Below are positions 48,501 to 62,692 of a stretch of 64,000 nucleotides of DNA, one piece after another. The DNA comes from Phorcus lineatus. Lineage: Eukaryota; Mollusca; Gastropoda; Trochida; Trochidae. The notes beneath the pieces are model-generated. The model made no database searches and was not told the origin of the DNA. It saw only the letters and a list, made by a program, of their open reading frames with translations. The stretch lies in contig OV121091.1 in assembly GCA_921293015.1 (NCBI GenBank), positions 11,623,755-11,687,754 on the forward strand, in the 5' to 3' direction. The position numbers and the translations under genes are program-made. The first letter of the stretch is position 1. Every line of letters begins with the position of its first letter.

Positions 48501-51500
48501 ATAGCGAGCTTTTTTTTATATATTCGTTTCGTCACATATAGTCGCATATTCGTTTTCCGAATGGCAATACCCGCTTTTGGAAATGAACAGCCGTTTCTTT
48601 TTATCAATCTTGCTGAAATTTACAGATGATTTGGATATTTGTCAGTGATGGGATTATTCCCTTTTCGGTATGATGCAATTCATATCTTGGAATCAATAAC
48701 CTTGACTTTGAGAAGTTTACATTCCAATTTCAGAATTTAAGTGCCTGTCTTGAAAAATCAAGTCCCCCACAACATTTTATCAATCTTTCTGAAACTTTAC
48801 ACATGCCTTGAATATACATCAGTGATGAAATATATGGTGGTTGAGGTGAACTTTTCCAGAATTATTAGCCCTGACTTGGTGCATATGAGCTTAAACTACC
48901 TCTCACCTTGCCTTTATCACATCGATTTTCGTTCCACGATTTTTCAACAAAATAAGAACTGGGCTTGATTTTGGTTAATATGTCCATTAAACACCTTTAA
49001 TTAGCCTTTCATTTGGACAACGTAATTATCGGCTTTGAAAAACCCAACTGGGCTAGGGGCCATAAAATTCGCACGGGTGCGACGTAATAAACAGACTGTA
49101 CATCATTATTTCAACTGAAATACCGCCTAAATAAGTGTTTAATTACCATTGATGTGGATATCCTTTTTACACCAAACGCTTAATAGTGTTACATCTTTAA
49201 ATGATTTATCTAACCGAGTTAAAAACATTCTCTGAAAATCATTAATTATTTGGGTTTTTTCTGTGATATTGTTACGATAGATGTATAGATCACGAAGTAA
49301 CGATTCTGTTTATGACGTCACAAAACACGTGTAACCAGTCATGCGCTCACTTGTTTGTGGCCAGATAGATCTAAGAGGGGCATCAAAAGTGGCAAAAACG
49401 GCTTTCAATACCAAACTGAACATATTTGAGTAGAGACCTTTTTACGCACCATAGAATATTGTAATCAGACATTCATATATTCCAAAGATAATGGTGAAAT
49501 ATGTTTGTGGTTATGTAAACTTTAAATTATCGGGGATTCCTAAACTTATTCATTCATAACTAATTAATTAACAACCATTTGGTAAATAGGTTTTTTTTCA
49601 AGGTTAAATGTCAGGGTCAATAAAATGATAAAAATGGCAGTTTTTGTTAGATACTTCATATTTATGCCTACGTATTCGTCGAATTTGGTTGAGTAATGAG
49701 ACCTCTAACCCACTGAAGATAATGCATTTGGCATAAAAATATATTTATTTGATATTCTATTTTTATTAAACATGGAAGAACCTCTAAAAACTACAGAAAA
49801 ACTAAGAACTATCTATTTTAAATAGTCATTCAATCAGCTACATGTATTTGATTCTTGACATTGGGTAATTTGTATTATATATTATTTATGAGCTGTCATT
49901 TTTTCATAACAAGATGAGTAATGGAATTTCAACAGAACAAAACCGCTTGATAGGAAATAATAAAATCTGATGAAAAATCATACTTTAATATCAGTACTTG
50001 AAACAATCGTGACATTTTTGACGAATGTGTACACCGCTCCATTACCCTACTTGTTAAACCAAATTTGAAGGGAGATTTCTTAAGACTGTTTATGTAATAT
50101 TGGGTTAAAGAAATGTGTCAAATGTGTATCGATACTGACATATCACGCAAAATGTTTCAGAATTGATCAGATTATTGTTATTGTTATAACAGAGATGTGA
50201 ATTTCAAAATGGCAGTTAAAGTCTTGTATAAAAATGAAAATACTGTCATGTTGTTGTTTACTCAATTAGAAAATGTAAAATGATACTTTTGACAAAAACC
50301 TAACATTCTTTGAACAAGTTATTTTAATGATCACTGCAATAGCTTAAACATATAGTTCACTGTACAGGGTTATATGGTGATGTTCTGTTTCCTGTTTCTT
50401 TATCGCACGGGATAACCATAGTAGTAATCTTCTACGTAAACATGCAGCTTGTTATATATAAATGATTTGTGTACAAATGAGAAAATTTAACAAAACTAAG
50501 CAAAATAATGACATTTTGATAAATCAGTCCAATAATTTGTGTACAAATACTTAAATTTCATTATGTTTTTTATTATCATTTTCTATATCTAGTTCTTGTG
50601 TATTTATTATGCGAGTTATGTGCCGATTAGTTATTAACATATGCAATCGTTCGCTTGTTTACCGAACCAGATTCTTCTGGAATAGAACTATTTATATACC
50701 ATATAGTCAAACGGTGATAGGTTATACTTTGTTAACGATAAAACGTGAATAACAGATGCATGTACATCAAAAAGGATAATAAGGCTCCCTTCCTGTGTAC
50801 ATGACAACAGATAAACAAACTTGTTGGTAGTTTTGCTATTAAGAGACACACTTTAAATGCAGGAAAATATGATATTTATCTTTAAATCTCAATTCGTCGA
50901 CAGGATGTTGCCAGACAACTGGTATTTATGAGAATCATTCAGTTACACACAATCGTGATACAGACGTTATGAAATAGTCACGATATCTCTCAATTATCTT
51001 GCAGAGATGTTTCAGTTGACCAAATAGCAAGCCCTTATGTCTTCCTCGTCTGCTCTGTTTAGATCTCTTATCTTTCCCGCACACAGGTTGATCTGGTGTA
51101 TATAAACACAGACACATTTTGCAAATCAGTTGAAATATTATATAAATGAAAGTGGTCACAAAATGTTTTAAGATTATACTGATTAAACAGTAACCAATTG
51201 TAGTCTTTCTTAATTCACAAAGGTTTTGTCGTCAGAGAAAGCTCAACTATGCAGTGAATTCTATGGAATTGGAATTGGTAGAAAATCTTGAAAAATCAAT
51301 ACAATACTCCAATAAATGGTTTCCAATGATTCATATGAGCAAATTGGCAATGGGAACGGTTAAGTTAGAGATAATGTGACGCTTTGTGTAAAAATCTAAT
51401 ATTGTTTGTTGATATTTCAATTTTGTGGGAAAGGGTTATAGACAGTTGAAGTGATCTTCAATAAACTATGTAAACCTGGTTTGATAACAAGTTTTGATAC

Positions 51501-51544
51501 AAACATTTTGGTGTTGACATTTGTTCTTTTCATATCGAAAAATA
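45561..51544. other. Large intergenic stretch, no gene seen
   Basis: AT-rich. It contains the weak tandem repeat at 48605-48960 and two GC-richer patches (46860-47080; 49300-49400 with TGACGTCA and CACGTG words) whose nature I cannot determine. Confidence 0.4.
48605..48960 (+). repeat. Possible tandem duplication, ~176-bp period
   Basis: CAATCTTGCTGAAATTTACA at 48605 and CAATCTTTCTGAAACTTTAC at 48781 are followed by similar ATATTTGTCAGTGATG / ATATACATCAGTGATG words. Two diverged copies; origin unknown. Confidence 0.45.
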
Positions 51545-51780
51545 TACGGTATGTGTCTTACTTTAAAGAGCCCCAGAATGTGTTATTGGAGTCCAATATG
51601 TAAATTTTTTAAATTAATTATTTCATGTTATTAAGAAGTAGTGGTGGTTGTTTCTGATTTTCGCCATGTTAGTGGTCATCAGTTCAGTATAGTGACAATG
51701 AACAGGTTTACGTTTTGATTTGTTATCAAAAACCGGACTATGACACGCGCCAATGACTTAAACGTAAATCTCGAAACCTA
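51545..51780. repeat. Copy of the SLC49A4 intron-9 segment
   Basis: Paralogous to 41720-41960: TTGGAGTCCAATATGT, TTAGTGGTCATCAGTTCAGTATAG-like words, and ACCGGACTATGACACGC. Offset about 9.8 kb. I looked for copies of exons 10 and 11 in the next 1.2 kb and could not recognise them. Confidence 0.7.
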
Positions 51781-52929
51781 ACAGCAGGTACAAAGCCAAC
51801 TATTGCTTACTGTGTCGTTAACTGATATTTGGAAAATAAAAATTACTCAGAAATTCGACTTATTAAGATCTGTGTGATTGTTTTTGTATTATCATTGAAA
51901 ACACGAAAATAACCTAATTTTGGCAGTTTAGAGATAAAGATGCAACTGTAGGGAGGATTTCTGAAATCTGACTCTCTTGATAAGGCACATTAAATTTATC
52001 AAACATACTCTGTGTCTCAAACGCAATATTTGATGAAACTTTCAACACGCACTTGACTTGTTTTCAAAGCAGATAATATTCAGCATCAATTCCTGCCTGT
52101 TTATCTTGCAGTGCGAATTATTCACTCATCGATTGGCTTTTAACCTGACGTTATCATCAAAATCACGGTGAAGGTTGAATTGTTTCTATATGAGACCCTA
52201 CATGTGAAGACTTTGAACAGATAATCTCATGAAAGCTTCACCGAATTCTATCCAAAGGTTCCTTGAGAGAATATTCAAGGGAAACTTGAAATCGATATAT
52301 CAAAGAACCGTGTTCAATATTTCAACGAATTGTGATTTTTCACCATGAGATGCCTTAATATTCCATACATTCCACCTGAAGTTGGAGTGAGTATATACTA
52401 TAAAACGTCGTGAATGTCCCAATGAAGAAGACGTTATCTAGAACATCTTGTTTTTCTTATGTACATCACTTCTAGATGCCCTTCAAGGGCATGAGATCCC
52501 TTTGTCACTATTTCCGTGCGAAATCTCAAGAACAGTCACGTCGATATCATGAAAAAGGTCGCTTTTAGCATGCATTGAAGCTTGCTAGCAGGACCTTGAC
52601 AATATTTCAAGTTCGAAGTGATCTTAAGATAATTTTGTTTTGCGGAAAAACACACCAACACAAATTGAATAATGTTTCTGCCGAAATGGAAAGTCGGATG
52701 AAAAGAATGTCGCCTGTTATGTTCCAAATTCATTTTGAATTTATATTTTGCAACATTCGCTATAAAAAGAACACTATAAATGCCCTTTAAATTTTGAGTG
52801 ACAATAACTTGTTTAATTAGTGTTTAACTTGAAATTTAAGAATAACCACATTCTCAATCATTCACATTGATGAAACCCACATCCCGTTAACATCATATAC
52901 TTGATTTATTATTCATACCATGTTTTATT
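51781..52929. other. Stretch after the intron-9 copy, no gene recognised
   Basis: Base composition at 52050-52560 is more balanced than its surroundings, which made it worth checking for copies of SLC49A4 exons 10-11; no frame matches them. Nothing is supported. Confidence 0.4.
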
Positions 52930-55900
52930 GATACCATACACTGTAGCAATCAGCAACAGACGTTACACTATATTGCAGTCTACCAGATGGTATGGACACA
53001 TTTCTTGTCAAAGTTGATTGGGGAATGACAAGATACAGGAGCATCAATAATCAAAGGTCTAGACATTCTTTGTGGTCTGTTTCATTTATCAATCACAAAA
53101 GGTGTTGATGGTTGAAATTGAGTCTTTCTCTCAAATACGTCGTGTAGTTATAATTGCAAAAATCTTCATAATCAAAAGTAGTGGCACGTTTATCCTAGGC
53201 GACAAGCAATAAAGGATAATCGAAGTGTTTGGTCAACATCATGTGTGATGATATTTGAAGTTTTCTTTTTATACATTGCCGGTACATTGCACATTATTTT
53301 CGACGTCAAAGCTTCGAATGTCTCACCATTGGCAGCTGCATAGAACTGTCTCCCCAGGTCTCCAAGTTATCTCGATAATTGTTCAATAATCCAAACGTAG
53401 TTTCACATCAAGCGTTTTCGAAGATACCGATTTCAATGTCACACTGAAGCTTTTAATATTTACACAAAACATGTGGAGATGGTTAAGAAGAAAACTCTCT
53501 TTGTATACCATTTTAAAAAATCTAATGAATGCAAGTTCATAGTAGTTTTATCAACAGATTACTTCAAAATGAAACTTTCTGTATTTGCAATATTTTGGTG
53601 ACCTTTGATTGGTAGCCTCTATTAGGCTTTAAATCGTTAACAATGTAACCATTATCTTCTACGCAAACCTTACAGGAATGTGCTTTTCAGTTAGGCAGTC
53701 CGGATCAAAACTCAAAATCATAGAAACCTAATTCTTTTACTCTTTCCTGATCAAAAAACAACCCATCAGAAGACATTCCGTTTTCCTCGAAATTCGTTGG
53801 GGAAATGAACATTATTGCTTAAAACGGCATACACTGTCAGCTGTTGTTTTTATCTTCGGGCAGCAGCTAAACCCCTCCTCTATATTGATTTACCCTTTCT
53901 GCATATTGAAATGTGTTTATCGTGCAAGAAGTAACTTACCTCCCCTGAATATCATATTGATAAAACATTTCAAGCAATCTATAATGCAAACGAAAAAAAC
54001 TTTTCTTCTTTTTTCAAACAGGGTTCGTATGCAAATAACCTAAGTACAAGTGTCAATTTCAAGTATCAATCTTTCATATAAAAGTGTCATAGAGTTAACC
54101 AAGCCAGTTTACAAAAGTGGTATCAGCGTATCGTTGTAACGTACAGAACCAACAGATGCGGGATGGCTGGCTTTCAAAACTTTCGATATTTATTTAGATA
54201 ATTTACAATATTCACCCAAAATGTATGCGAAGAATTTTCGACCAGCCCACAAAGAAGCACATATCAACGTGTGGGAGAGTATTGCATGTCATTAGATGAC
54301 GTGATCAAGATCAAGTTTTCTCTGACAGTAGGAGATGCGCATTAGAACTCCGAACTACCTACTTCGTGACCAAAACCGGTCCGTTAACCCAGGGATGATG
54401 GTTGATTAGCCCTGGGCACGAGGTTGAAAAGTCGATGATTCGCTAAGTGTATTTTGAAAGTCTCGTAATATCTAAATTGAAGCTAATCATTGTTTGGGAA
54501 ATCTCTTTCAACATATTAATTCATGTAAGATTGTTTCCTTGAAGATGTAATTGCCACCCACAAGCCTGGTCAAAAAACCTAAATTATTTGCTACACATCA
54601 AAGCAAACGAAAATACCTTTTATAATTAACATATCCAAAAGCTTTTGTTATTTCCCCCTCAGAAAGACAATATTTCCAATCATTTGATTAAGTTATGTTA
54701 TACAAAATTTTCCCCGTGACGATGCTTAGACTATTTATGAACATATTGTTCAATGTATACCTTCAGATTCAACAGCATCAAACGACATTTTTATCCCTAC
54801 CATCCCTTTGTTTTACTTCAAAGACACGAAGATCCACATTATTAGTCTTACTTTCATACCAAATGTTTTCGAAAGCCTTTTCAGTTTGATGCATTTTGAT
54901 AGAAGGATATGTGTATAAAGGTATCACTGTACAGTATAACAACTTCCTATTCAGGACAAAAGTTGCGCCAGCCCCAATCAGCAGATTGTTTAAACCTTGC
55001 TGTTTGCAACGAAATTTGGCGATATTTTGCGATTCTCATACCTTTTCTCGATATAGCAACCGTCTGAGAGCTAACAAAGAAAAGATGGGAAATGTTTCAC
55101 GGCCTAAATGAGTCAGTTATGCATCTCAACTGCATTCCTTAGTGCAGTTACAACATAATTTAATGATAAATCAGAAACAAAAGGCTATCCAAATTTCATG
55201 AATGTTAGTTTTGACAAATTAATATTGATATTTCCTCATAACGTAAACAATATAAAGGATTTAAGACAAAAGAAAAATGACATAAAGTAGTTATAGCGTC
55301 TGAATTTTAGCTTAACCTGTAATATGAAACATTTATAGTGATAATGTGATGTCTGTGAACGTTCGCCCTTTCTGATTTATTTGTTTAGAGGAAACAATTA
55401 AATGACAACTTTCCGACCTTTGACATTAAGCAAACCCTTAAGACCAGCGAGGGAAATACATTTCTTTTCTATGAGATTAAGATTCATTTAAGTAAATAGA
55501 AAATGTCATTGCGATTATTTATTTCGAAGTTCTTCAGAGGAATGGTTATTCATTTGTGTTGTGTTAGTCAATTATTTGATGATATGATGATGAGAGCCCT
55601 TTAATATCATACGAGATGTCCTAAAGTACATGTATGTTTAAAGATTATGAAACTTTTGCCTGTTACTACAATTATAGAATGTCCTTAAGATAAAAATATA
55701 ATCTTATAATTGAATTTAAATACAACCTTTTCCGCAAATTTTGGCATGAAAAAAAAGATTGAACTAGTGTAGCTGTTAGCATACTACTGTAATATCTTTG
55801 TTTTAAATGAGATACACCCATATGTAACTCAAATGTACAGTGTTGGCTTTTCTGCATATCTGTATTTCCTGCTTTTCCTTATATGTGTTACTTAAACAGA

Positions 55901-56599
55901 TTATTATTGCCGTGGTAAGCATTACCTTACTGATATCAAGCTTTCAAAATGAAAATTCGTGGAGATGCTTGTTGAAAATCACCTTTACTAATCACTGACA
56001 AATTTTTTTTAAATAGTTCTTTGTGATGACATTATATCAAACATGAATACCATCCAACAATTCGTGATTTTCCTGTTTATGCCTGTGTTGTACCTTGAAA
56101 TAAGATTCATCTGTTTTATGATTCAGATGACTATGTTATAGCATATGTTACAAATATTTATAAGGAGGATAGTCAAATCGAATAATTTTGCGTTCTCAGA
56201 ATAAATCAAATCATTATTGACGCTCTTTAGGATTAATTAGAATAAACGTTCTTGACATATAGAAATTACCCTTATAGTCATCATAGTCATTATCTATGTC
56301 TTTCTAATATGGTAAAAGCACCATAGTGACAAATTATCCTCATGTAACGTTCCGTCAACTTAACGAGTTTCAACAATCTGTAATATGTTGAATTAAAAGG
56401 CACTTGAAAGATTAGCAGGATTTATCATTAAATTCTCTGTAACTGGATAATTCATCCTTTGACGTTCATTTTCAAAAATACACTTATGCGTTTAAAAATG
56501 ATAGCATTTTGTGACGTCAATGAGTATTATTTGACCTTGCATAATGCAGTATTGAAATAATTATAAGGGTATTTGTACAGCGCTTAAAAAAATCACATC

Positions 56600-56800
56600 C
56601 AACATAATCTACACCGGGTACCCAATTAGTACTTCTGGGTGAACAGAGGCACATTTTGGATAAAGTCTCTTGCCTAAGGATACACCACAAGTTCCTTAAC
56701 TCGTGTCTCAGTGTTGGGCATGGAATAACCTTTCAAATTGCCAGTTGTTACAGCAATGATTGGGTAACCCAACCAGCCGGGGAGCCACGGCAAATGTTGC
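56600..56800 (+). mobile_element. SINE-like dispersed repeat fragment
   Basis: ACACCGGGTACCCAATTAGTA, CTGGGTGAACAGAGGCA, AAAGTCTCTTGCCTAAGGATACA and ACCAGCCGGGGAGCC resemble a repeat common in marine invertebrate genomes (a 'gggtacccatttac...ctgggtg...gtcttgcccaaggacac' core). This is from memory of the general motif, not a search. The short open frame across it is not a gene. Confidence 0.5.
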
Positions 56801-57534
56801 TGAACTTTACTGATAGTGGTCAACTGAGCTACGTACAAGAGCACGGTTTACATGGTTTACAATATGTGTAATAATGATTTCCAGTTCTCTCAGTATTAAG
56901 AACATCAATGCAAGAACTAATGCAAACAGACGACTATGATATGCGAATATATGAGTAATGTGTTGTACCTTAAAATAAGATCCATCTGTTTTATCATAAG
57001 ATGACTGTGTTTTATAGCATAATTTTCAAATATGAGAAAGAGAGCAAAAGAATAATTTTGCTTTCTAAAAAAAAATCAAATTATTATTTACACTCTTTAG
57101 GTTTGATTAGAATAAATGTTCTTGACATATGCAACACGACCTTATAATGCTTGAAGTCGACAATAACTGGTATTGATGTGAATTATGAGAAATGTCAAAT
57201 TGTAGAAATCTGAGTGAACAGAATAGTCGTGACTTGACGATTTTAGATCGCATTGGTGACACAATTGAATGGATTAACATTGATATAAAGCACACGTTAA
57301 AGTATTTGTATGTGATACATCAAGTGGAAAAACACATAATCGATTTCTCCAGGGTGATTTCTTATCTAAATAAAATATTTGGATTACATATGTTTCAAGT
57401 CAGTGTGACATGCAAAATATTTGAAATCTAATTTGAGGATATAAATTAAAAATGAATAATTATATGAAAAAAGCAAATATATTCAAATATCAGAATATTT
57501 ACATCTATGCTACATGTAAGGTTGTTAATGGTTT

Positions 57535-57600
57535 ATATTAAATATAATAAAAATAAAATAAAATATAATAAAAGTAAATTACGATTAAATGGTTTAATTA
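57535..57600 (+). repeat. A/T low-complexity tract
   Basis: Runs of AATATAATAAAA, AATAAAATAAAA and similar words. Low complexity only; no function inferred. Confidence 0.8.
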
Positions 57601-59699
57601 AACACCCATGATTACACTAAGTAATCAAATATACGAAAATTTCAGGGAGTTAAGTCTCAAAATGATTAATTTAATTTCAATCTGTGTGTAAGTTTTTGCA
57701 TACGTAGTTGAATATTTTAAAACAAAGATCTAAGCAATACAACTTTCACAGAGCTCTTTGTTATGTCGTTTGAAGTTTTTTCTTCATTTAGAACAACTTT
57801 TCATTGTCATTATCTTTGTCTTTCCCATTTTGTAAAAGTTTATCAGTATAAATTATCACTCACGTAACATTTTGTAAACGTCATGACTTATAAGAAATTG
57901 GAATGTGTAAAATTCATTGTCACTTATAGGGCTTTAGTAAGACTTTCTCCGCAAAAGAGAAAGTAGTGTTTTTTTCAAATAACATACTTACGCGTTTAAC
58001 AAAAATAGCAATCTGCGACGCCAATAAAATCAGTTGACCAATGATAGATATAATGCATGCAATAAACGTAACACTGATTTACAGTTCCTCTGAGTACCAA
58101 GAGCAGCCGTGCAGGATGTACTACTAACTAAAATATATCACCACTAGACAGGGGAATAAATGATTTGAGGAGATTAGTGTATCTTTACAGGAGCAACCTT
58201 CCATACGTGACCGAATTGACAAATGGGAGATATTAGATTGAGTGCGACAAGCGACTTGGAGATAGTGATTTATGCATTAGAATCATAAACACAGAGATGC
58301 GAAGGGATTCTTGATTGGTGGTTAGCCCTGGACGTTTACTTAAGAAATATTTAAACAGAACCTTGATTTTCGAAGCTCTCTTATTGTTAAAATTTCCTGA
58401 AGTACTATAGATCAACATTGGTCTTTGGCGAACAAAAGAAATAATCAACAGTGGTCTTTGACAATCTTACTACTAAAAGAACTTCGAAATCTAGACACAG
58501 AAGGATATATGTATAGATAAATGTGACTTACTGTGAGTCCTGATCTAAACCGTTATCAGGGCGAGTGAAAGGCAGGATGATACCAATGATTCATTCTCAA
58601 AGTCCTGTTAAGGTTTTATACCAAAGGGTTCATATCACTATATAAAAAGTACTTCATAAGAAGGAAGAACAGTTCTGTTTGACATTTCTTTGTTCATTCA
58701 CACACTTGTATTGCATATTCATATGATGTCTTGAGATCAGACATTCTGGCATTATGTCAATCCTATTTGTACCAAATTGATCTTTTCGACAGATCGTGTC
58801 ACTGGACTGACCACTGGTCACTTGCCTTTAACCATTGTCTCGATGTAGACATTTTACTCTCATTATATGTTTGATTAACATTGAGATCCTGTTGAAATGT
58901 TTGTACACCACTAGTAATCAGCAGAAGTTGTTACCATATATGGTTGTCTACCGAATGGAGTGGATACAGTTCTTGTTGAATGAGGAATGACAAGATACAG
59001 AGGCTTCAATTATCATGAGTCTAGACATCTTATGGTCTGTTTATGAAATTACCCATTCATGAATGCTTAATTAGGGTTAAAGGCACTCCAACAATTTTTT
59101 ACAATCTTTGTTGATATTTCTCTCATATAAAAAATATCTCATTGCTCAACCTGACTTTTCGTAGTCATTAAATTAGCTATCACATTTGTAGCCATTTTAG
59201 CCTGAACAGCTTTGCATACTTCGTGTTGGGAAACTATAAGTAGCACATTTGAACAAGACCTTGCAATTAATCATATTTGTTGGTAAGATCACCTTTTTTC
59301 GAAGATACTCTCTGTTAAATGGAACACTTTATGAGCTAAAAGATATGTTACAGGTCTTTCATAGATAAATACCAGAGAGATATGGCGTTTTTTGTTAGGA
59401 AAGACTTGCAATTACAATTGCAATAACGTCGGCAACCGTAGGACATATGTTGTTGGAGATTTTAAGAGATATTCAAAGTATTTCCTTATATCTGTTTAGT
59501 AAAATAAATTTAACCCATAAGATGAAACATAAGGGGTGAACATTATTATTATATGCACATGTTCAAAGTTTCTTTTGCAAGGATTGATTTAGGGCAAGTT
59601 TAGTATTTCCTCACCTATTGTTGTTGATCTTGACCTTACTGTAGGGTAGTAGGGTAGTAGGCCGGCTTTTGAAAAAATGTATATTTCTGCAATTTCTAT

Positions 59700-59835
59700 G
59701 TAATAAATGTAGAATCGATAATAAAAGAATCAGTACTTTCGGAAGTGTCCTTTTTGACGACACTCGTGCAAATTGTAAAACGCTCCCTGCTGGGTATACA
59801 TTTGTACAACACTTCACACTCGTGTAAATAATATC
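59700..59835. mobile_element. Possible degenerate copy of the 33621 hairpin family
   Basis: ATAATAAAAGAATCAG, TTTCGGAAGTGTC, CACTCGTGCAAATTG, CTGGGTATAC and CTTCACACTCGTG follow the order of related words in 33621-33766. The arms no longer pair well. Confidence 0.4.
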
Positions 59836-62067
59836 TATTAATAAGCATTCTAGTTAAGTTAAAGTGATGAAAGAATTGTCCCATACATATCTGAGATGTA
59901 TAAACATGTGCAGTGGAACTTCTTATTATGAACTATATTCACACTCGTGACTAAGTCTGAGCTAACTTCGTTATTAAATTTGTAATTTTATGATGTTACT
60001 GATCATTTAGATTTATGATCATACTGCATTTCAATCAATTCATAATTATTTCTCAAAATATGGTTACAATCACTGACGAGGATACTATCATAATCAAACT
60101 TAAATTGATGTAGTATATCATCAAATCATTTGACACTACCGAATGGTGGCCATTTTAGTTAGTAATGGTCTTTCCATCTTATTCCTGTATGAGAGGTCAG
60201 CAACATCAAAAACAAAAACATGCAGTGTTTGACTTAGACTATTTCAAGATATTAATCATGAAATAGTGTTTTCTTTGTGAATTAACTGTTAATCTAGGAA
60301 CGTATCAAGGAATAAAGTGTTTGCCAACATCAAAGAAAATCGAAAATAAGATTTCTTTTCTAACAATGGCCATAAGCTTGTAATTATCGCTTTAGCAATA
60401 ACATTATTTAAACCATTAGACTGAGTAATGTTATATATCATATTTTCCATAACTATATTCACAGTATGTACATTGTTTTCAAGGTAAAGTTCCCAAAGTT
60501 ATTTTGCCGGGAGAGTAGATAATGAATATTGTTTCAGATTGATCACAACTTTATATTGAAAAAGTTCATATCAAAACAACTTTTTCATTTGTTTCAACTT
60601 ACATCTGAAATTATTAAAGATTTATGTCTTTGTCATTCAAAGATACTTTTAAAGATGAAGAATTGTCATAATCGTCTTCTTGTTCAAATGGTTTGAACAC
60701 AATTTAAAAATCAAGACATGTACATGTATCTTCATGTGAAAATGTTAACTTCTATAGTAGGTGTATATTGATATAATTAAATACTTGATATTTTCCATAA
60801 CTTTCCGCCTCTCATTTTAATATATTATTAGAGAACCCAATCTTCGAATGACGATCTTATTTCAAGATGATATGTACAAATTAGAATTGCAATAGGCGGA
60901 ATGTCCCTTCTTTTAGTCCTAGAAAAATAATATGAACTTTCAGTTTTGCTGTTCATATTCATGTTTTGTTGAAAGATTTGTTACCGTTAGATAAAGGAAT
61001 GTCACTTTTGAAAGAATTGAGTTTTGTTTTCTATCTATTTATTATATTTATTTAATATTTCTGATAATTCTTAAGTTTTGATTAGAGTGAAGCAACCTTT
61101 ATCTGAAATTCAAGTTCCCTTTAACTGATATACCCTTATCATACGCGTTGCAGAAATCATTTTCTAAACTAGAAGAGTGCGAGAAGAATATTTCCCTAAA
61201 ATTTTCATATATTTCGAGAAGATATCATAATGGCTCTCAACGCAAATACATCTTTAAGGAAAGAGGAAGTAAAAGCATGTTTAATGTTGCTTCTCACAGT
61301 AAATCAAATTATTATTGACATATTCAATGAGGAAATGAAATTGAAGGGTTTAAAGTGTGCAAATAAAGCTAATCACATCTGAAGTCAGCAATAACTATTA
61401 TATAAAACTCATGATAAAGGTCAATTCCAGGAATATTCAGTGAACAAAATAATTATGACTTCTTGTTAAAGTATATAATGCTTTCAGCAATACAATCGAA
61501 TTGCATTGAACAAAGTCAAACTTGGAAATGCATTGATACGTGACAAATACATATGTATATCATTTCATATTGAAAAATTATAAAACCCTTTTCGCTAAGG
61601 TAGTTCCGTACTCAATTTAAAGTACTTGAACTTCAACGATAGCATCTGAGAGACGCAAGCGATAAATTTTAAATCTTTAAAACAGCATGAGGATAAATCT
61701 ATCATCGTATATACATGCTTATGGGAAATATTAAATGAAAAACCTTTTCATCTACACCTAGATACTTACAGTTAGACTATTATATTTAGTTGGCATATTG
61801 AAATGAGTTGTTCTTGTTCTAAATGAGAGTTTATTTTAGTTTTAACATCACTGAATTAGCAAATTCCCGTCGAAAATTTTCATTTTATGTTTTTGGATAT
61901 CTAAAACCAAAGAACTAGGAGATAAAAGTGTTTTGCCTTTTCCATTACAGCTTATATTTGCATTGTGATGATCTTTGTCTATCTCATGTTTGGAAAAAGT
62001 AACAAATTAAATCTAGCAGGAGCTTATGTTTTCCAACGTTATCTATCCTTGAGGAGGTTGCTATATA

Positions 62068-62692
62068 CAGCTGCATGTCAAAAGTTTGTTCACATACCTG
62101 AATATACTAGTGCAAATATCATGTAATTTGAGATTCCTTTGAGGTATCGTAGCTTTGCGAAAAAGAAGCGTTTAATATTGAATTTTCAATACACATATGT
62201 AGATCCATTCTTCTTTAAGGCAAATGTTTATCGTACCCCACAATTACCTGTAACAGTTTTAGCAGGTCATTGAAATGACCAGGGGTCAAAATTTCGAAAA
62301 CACTCAGTTTTATTTTCCCACAAAATCCTTTATAATGTATCAACTGCTTTAAAAATAAGTCACGTTTCTTCTTTAGCACAAAATCAATGTGCTTATGTTG
62401 GTTTTAATCTCAGGGAGTGAATATGGAACATTTAATTTGACATTTAACGAAATCCAAATTTCGAAAATGTTGCCCCTTCTGTCTATATCTATATGCAAAA
62501 ATTCGAATTTTTTGCACGAGAGACCAGACTATCCTAAAATGAGTTCAAGAATGGTTATTTCACACACTGGCAGTGGGTAATTAATTGTCAGTCTTGCTGA
62601 AGCTATTCTATTGACTCTGAAACAAAACCCAAATTACTTGATATTTGCACTACGATTCAGTGGTAAGTGAACAAACTTTCGGTATGCAGCTG
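62068..62692 (+). mobile_element. Tc1/mariner-type MITE, complete second copy
   Basis: Same family and orientation as the intron-5 element: CAGCTGCATGTCAAAAG at the left, CGGTATGCAGCTG at the right, TA on both sides (62066-62067, 62693-62694). Internal sequence is collinear (for example GCAAATGTTTATCGTACCCC in both). Its surroundings match duplicated sequence at about 57.8-58.4 kb, so it inserted into one unit of that array. Confidence 0.9.

Noticed and set aside
51781-53200. Duplicated copies of SLC49A4 exons 10-11
   Set aside because: Expected from the 9.9-kb offset, but no frame with MGFF..., YPIAEGVT or WLNWV-like sequence was found.
56656-56871. Short plus-strand frame as a gene
   Set aside because: It overlaps the SINE-like repeat core and has no recognisable product.
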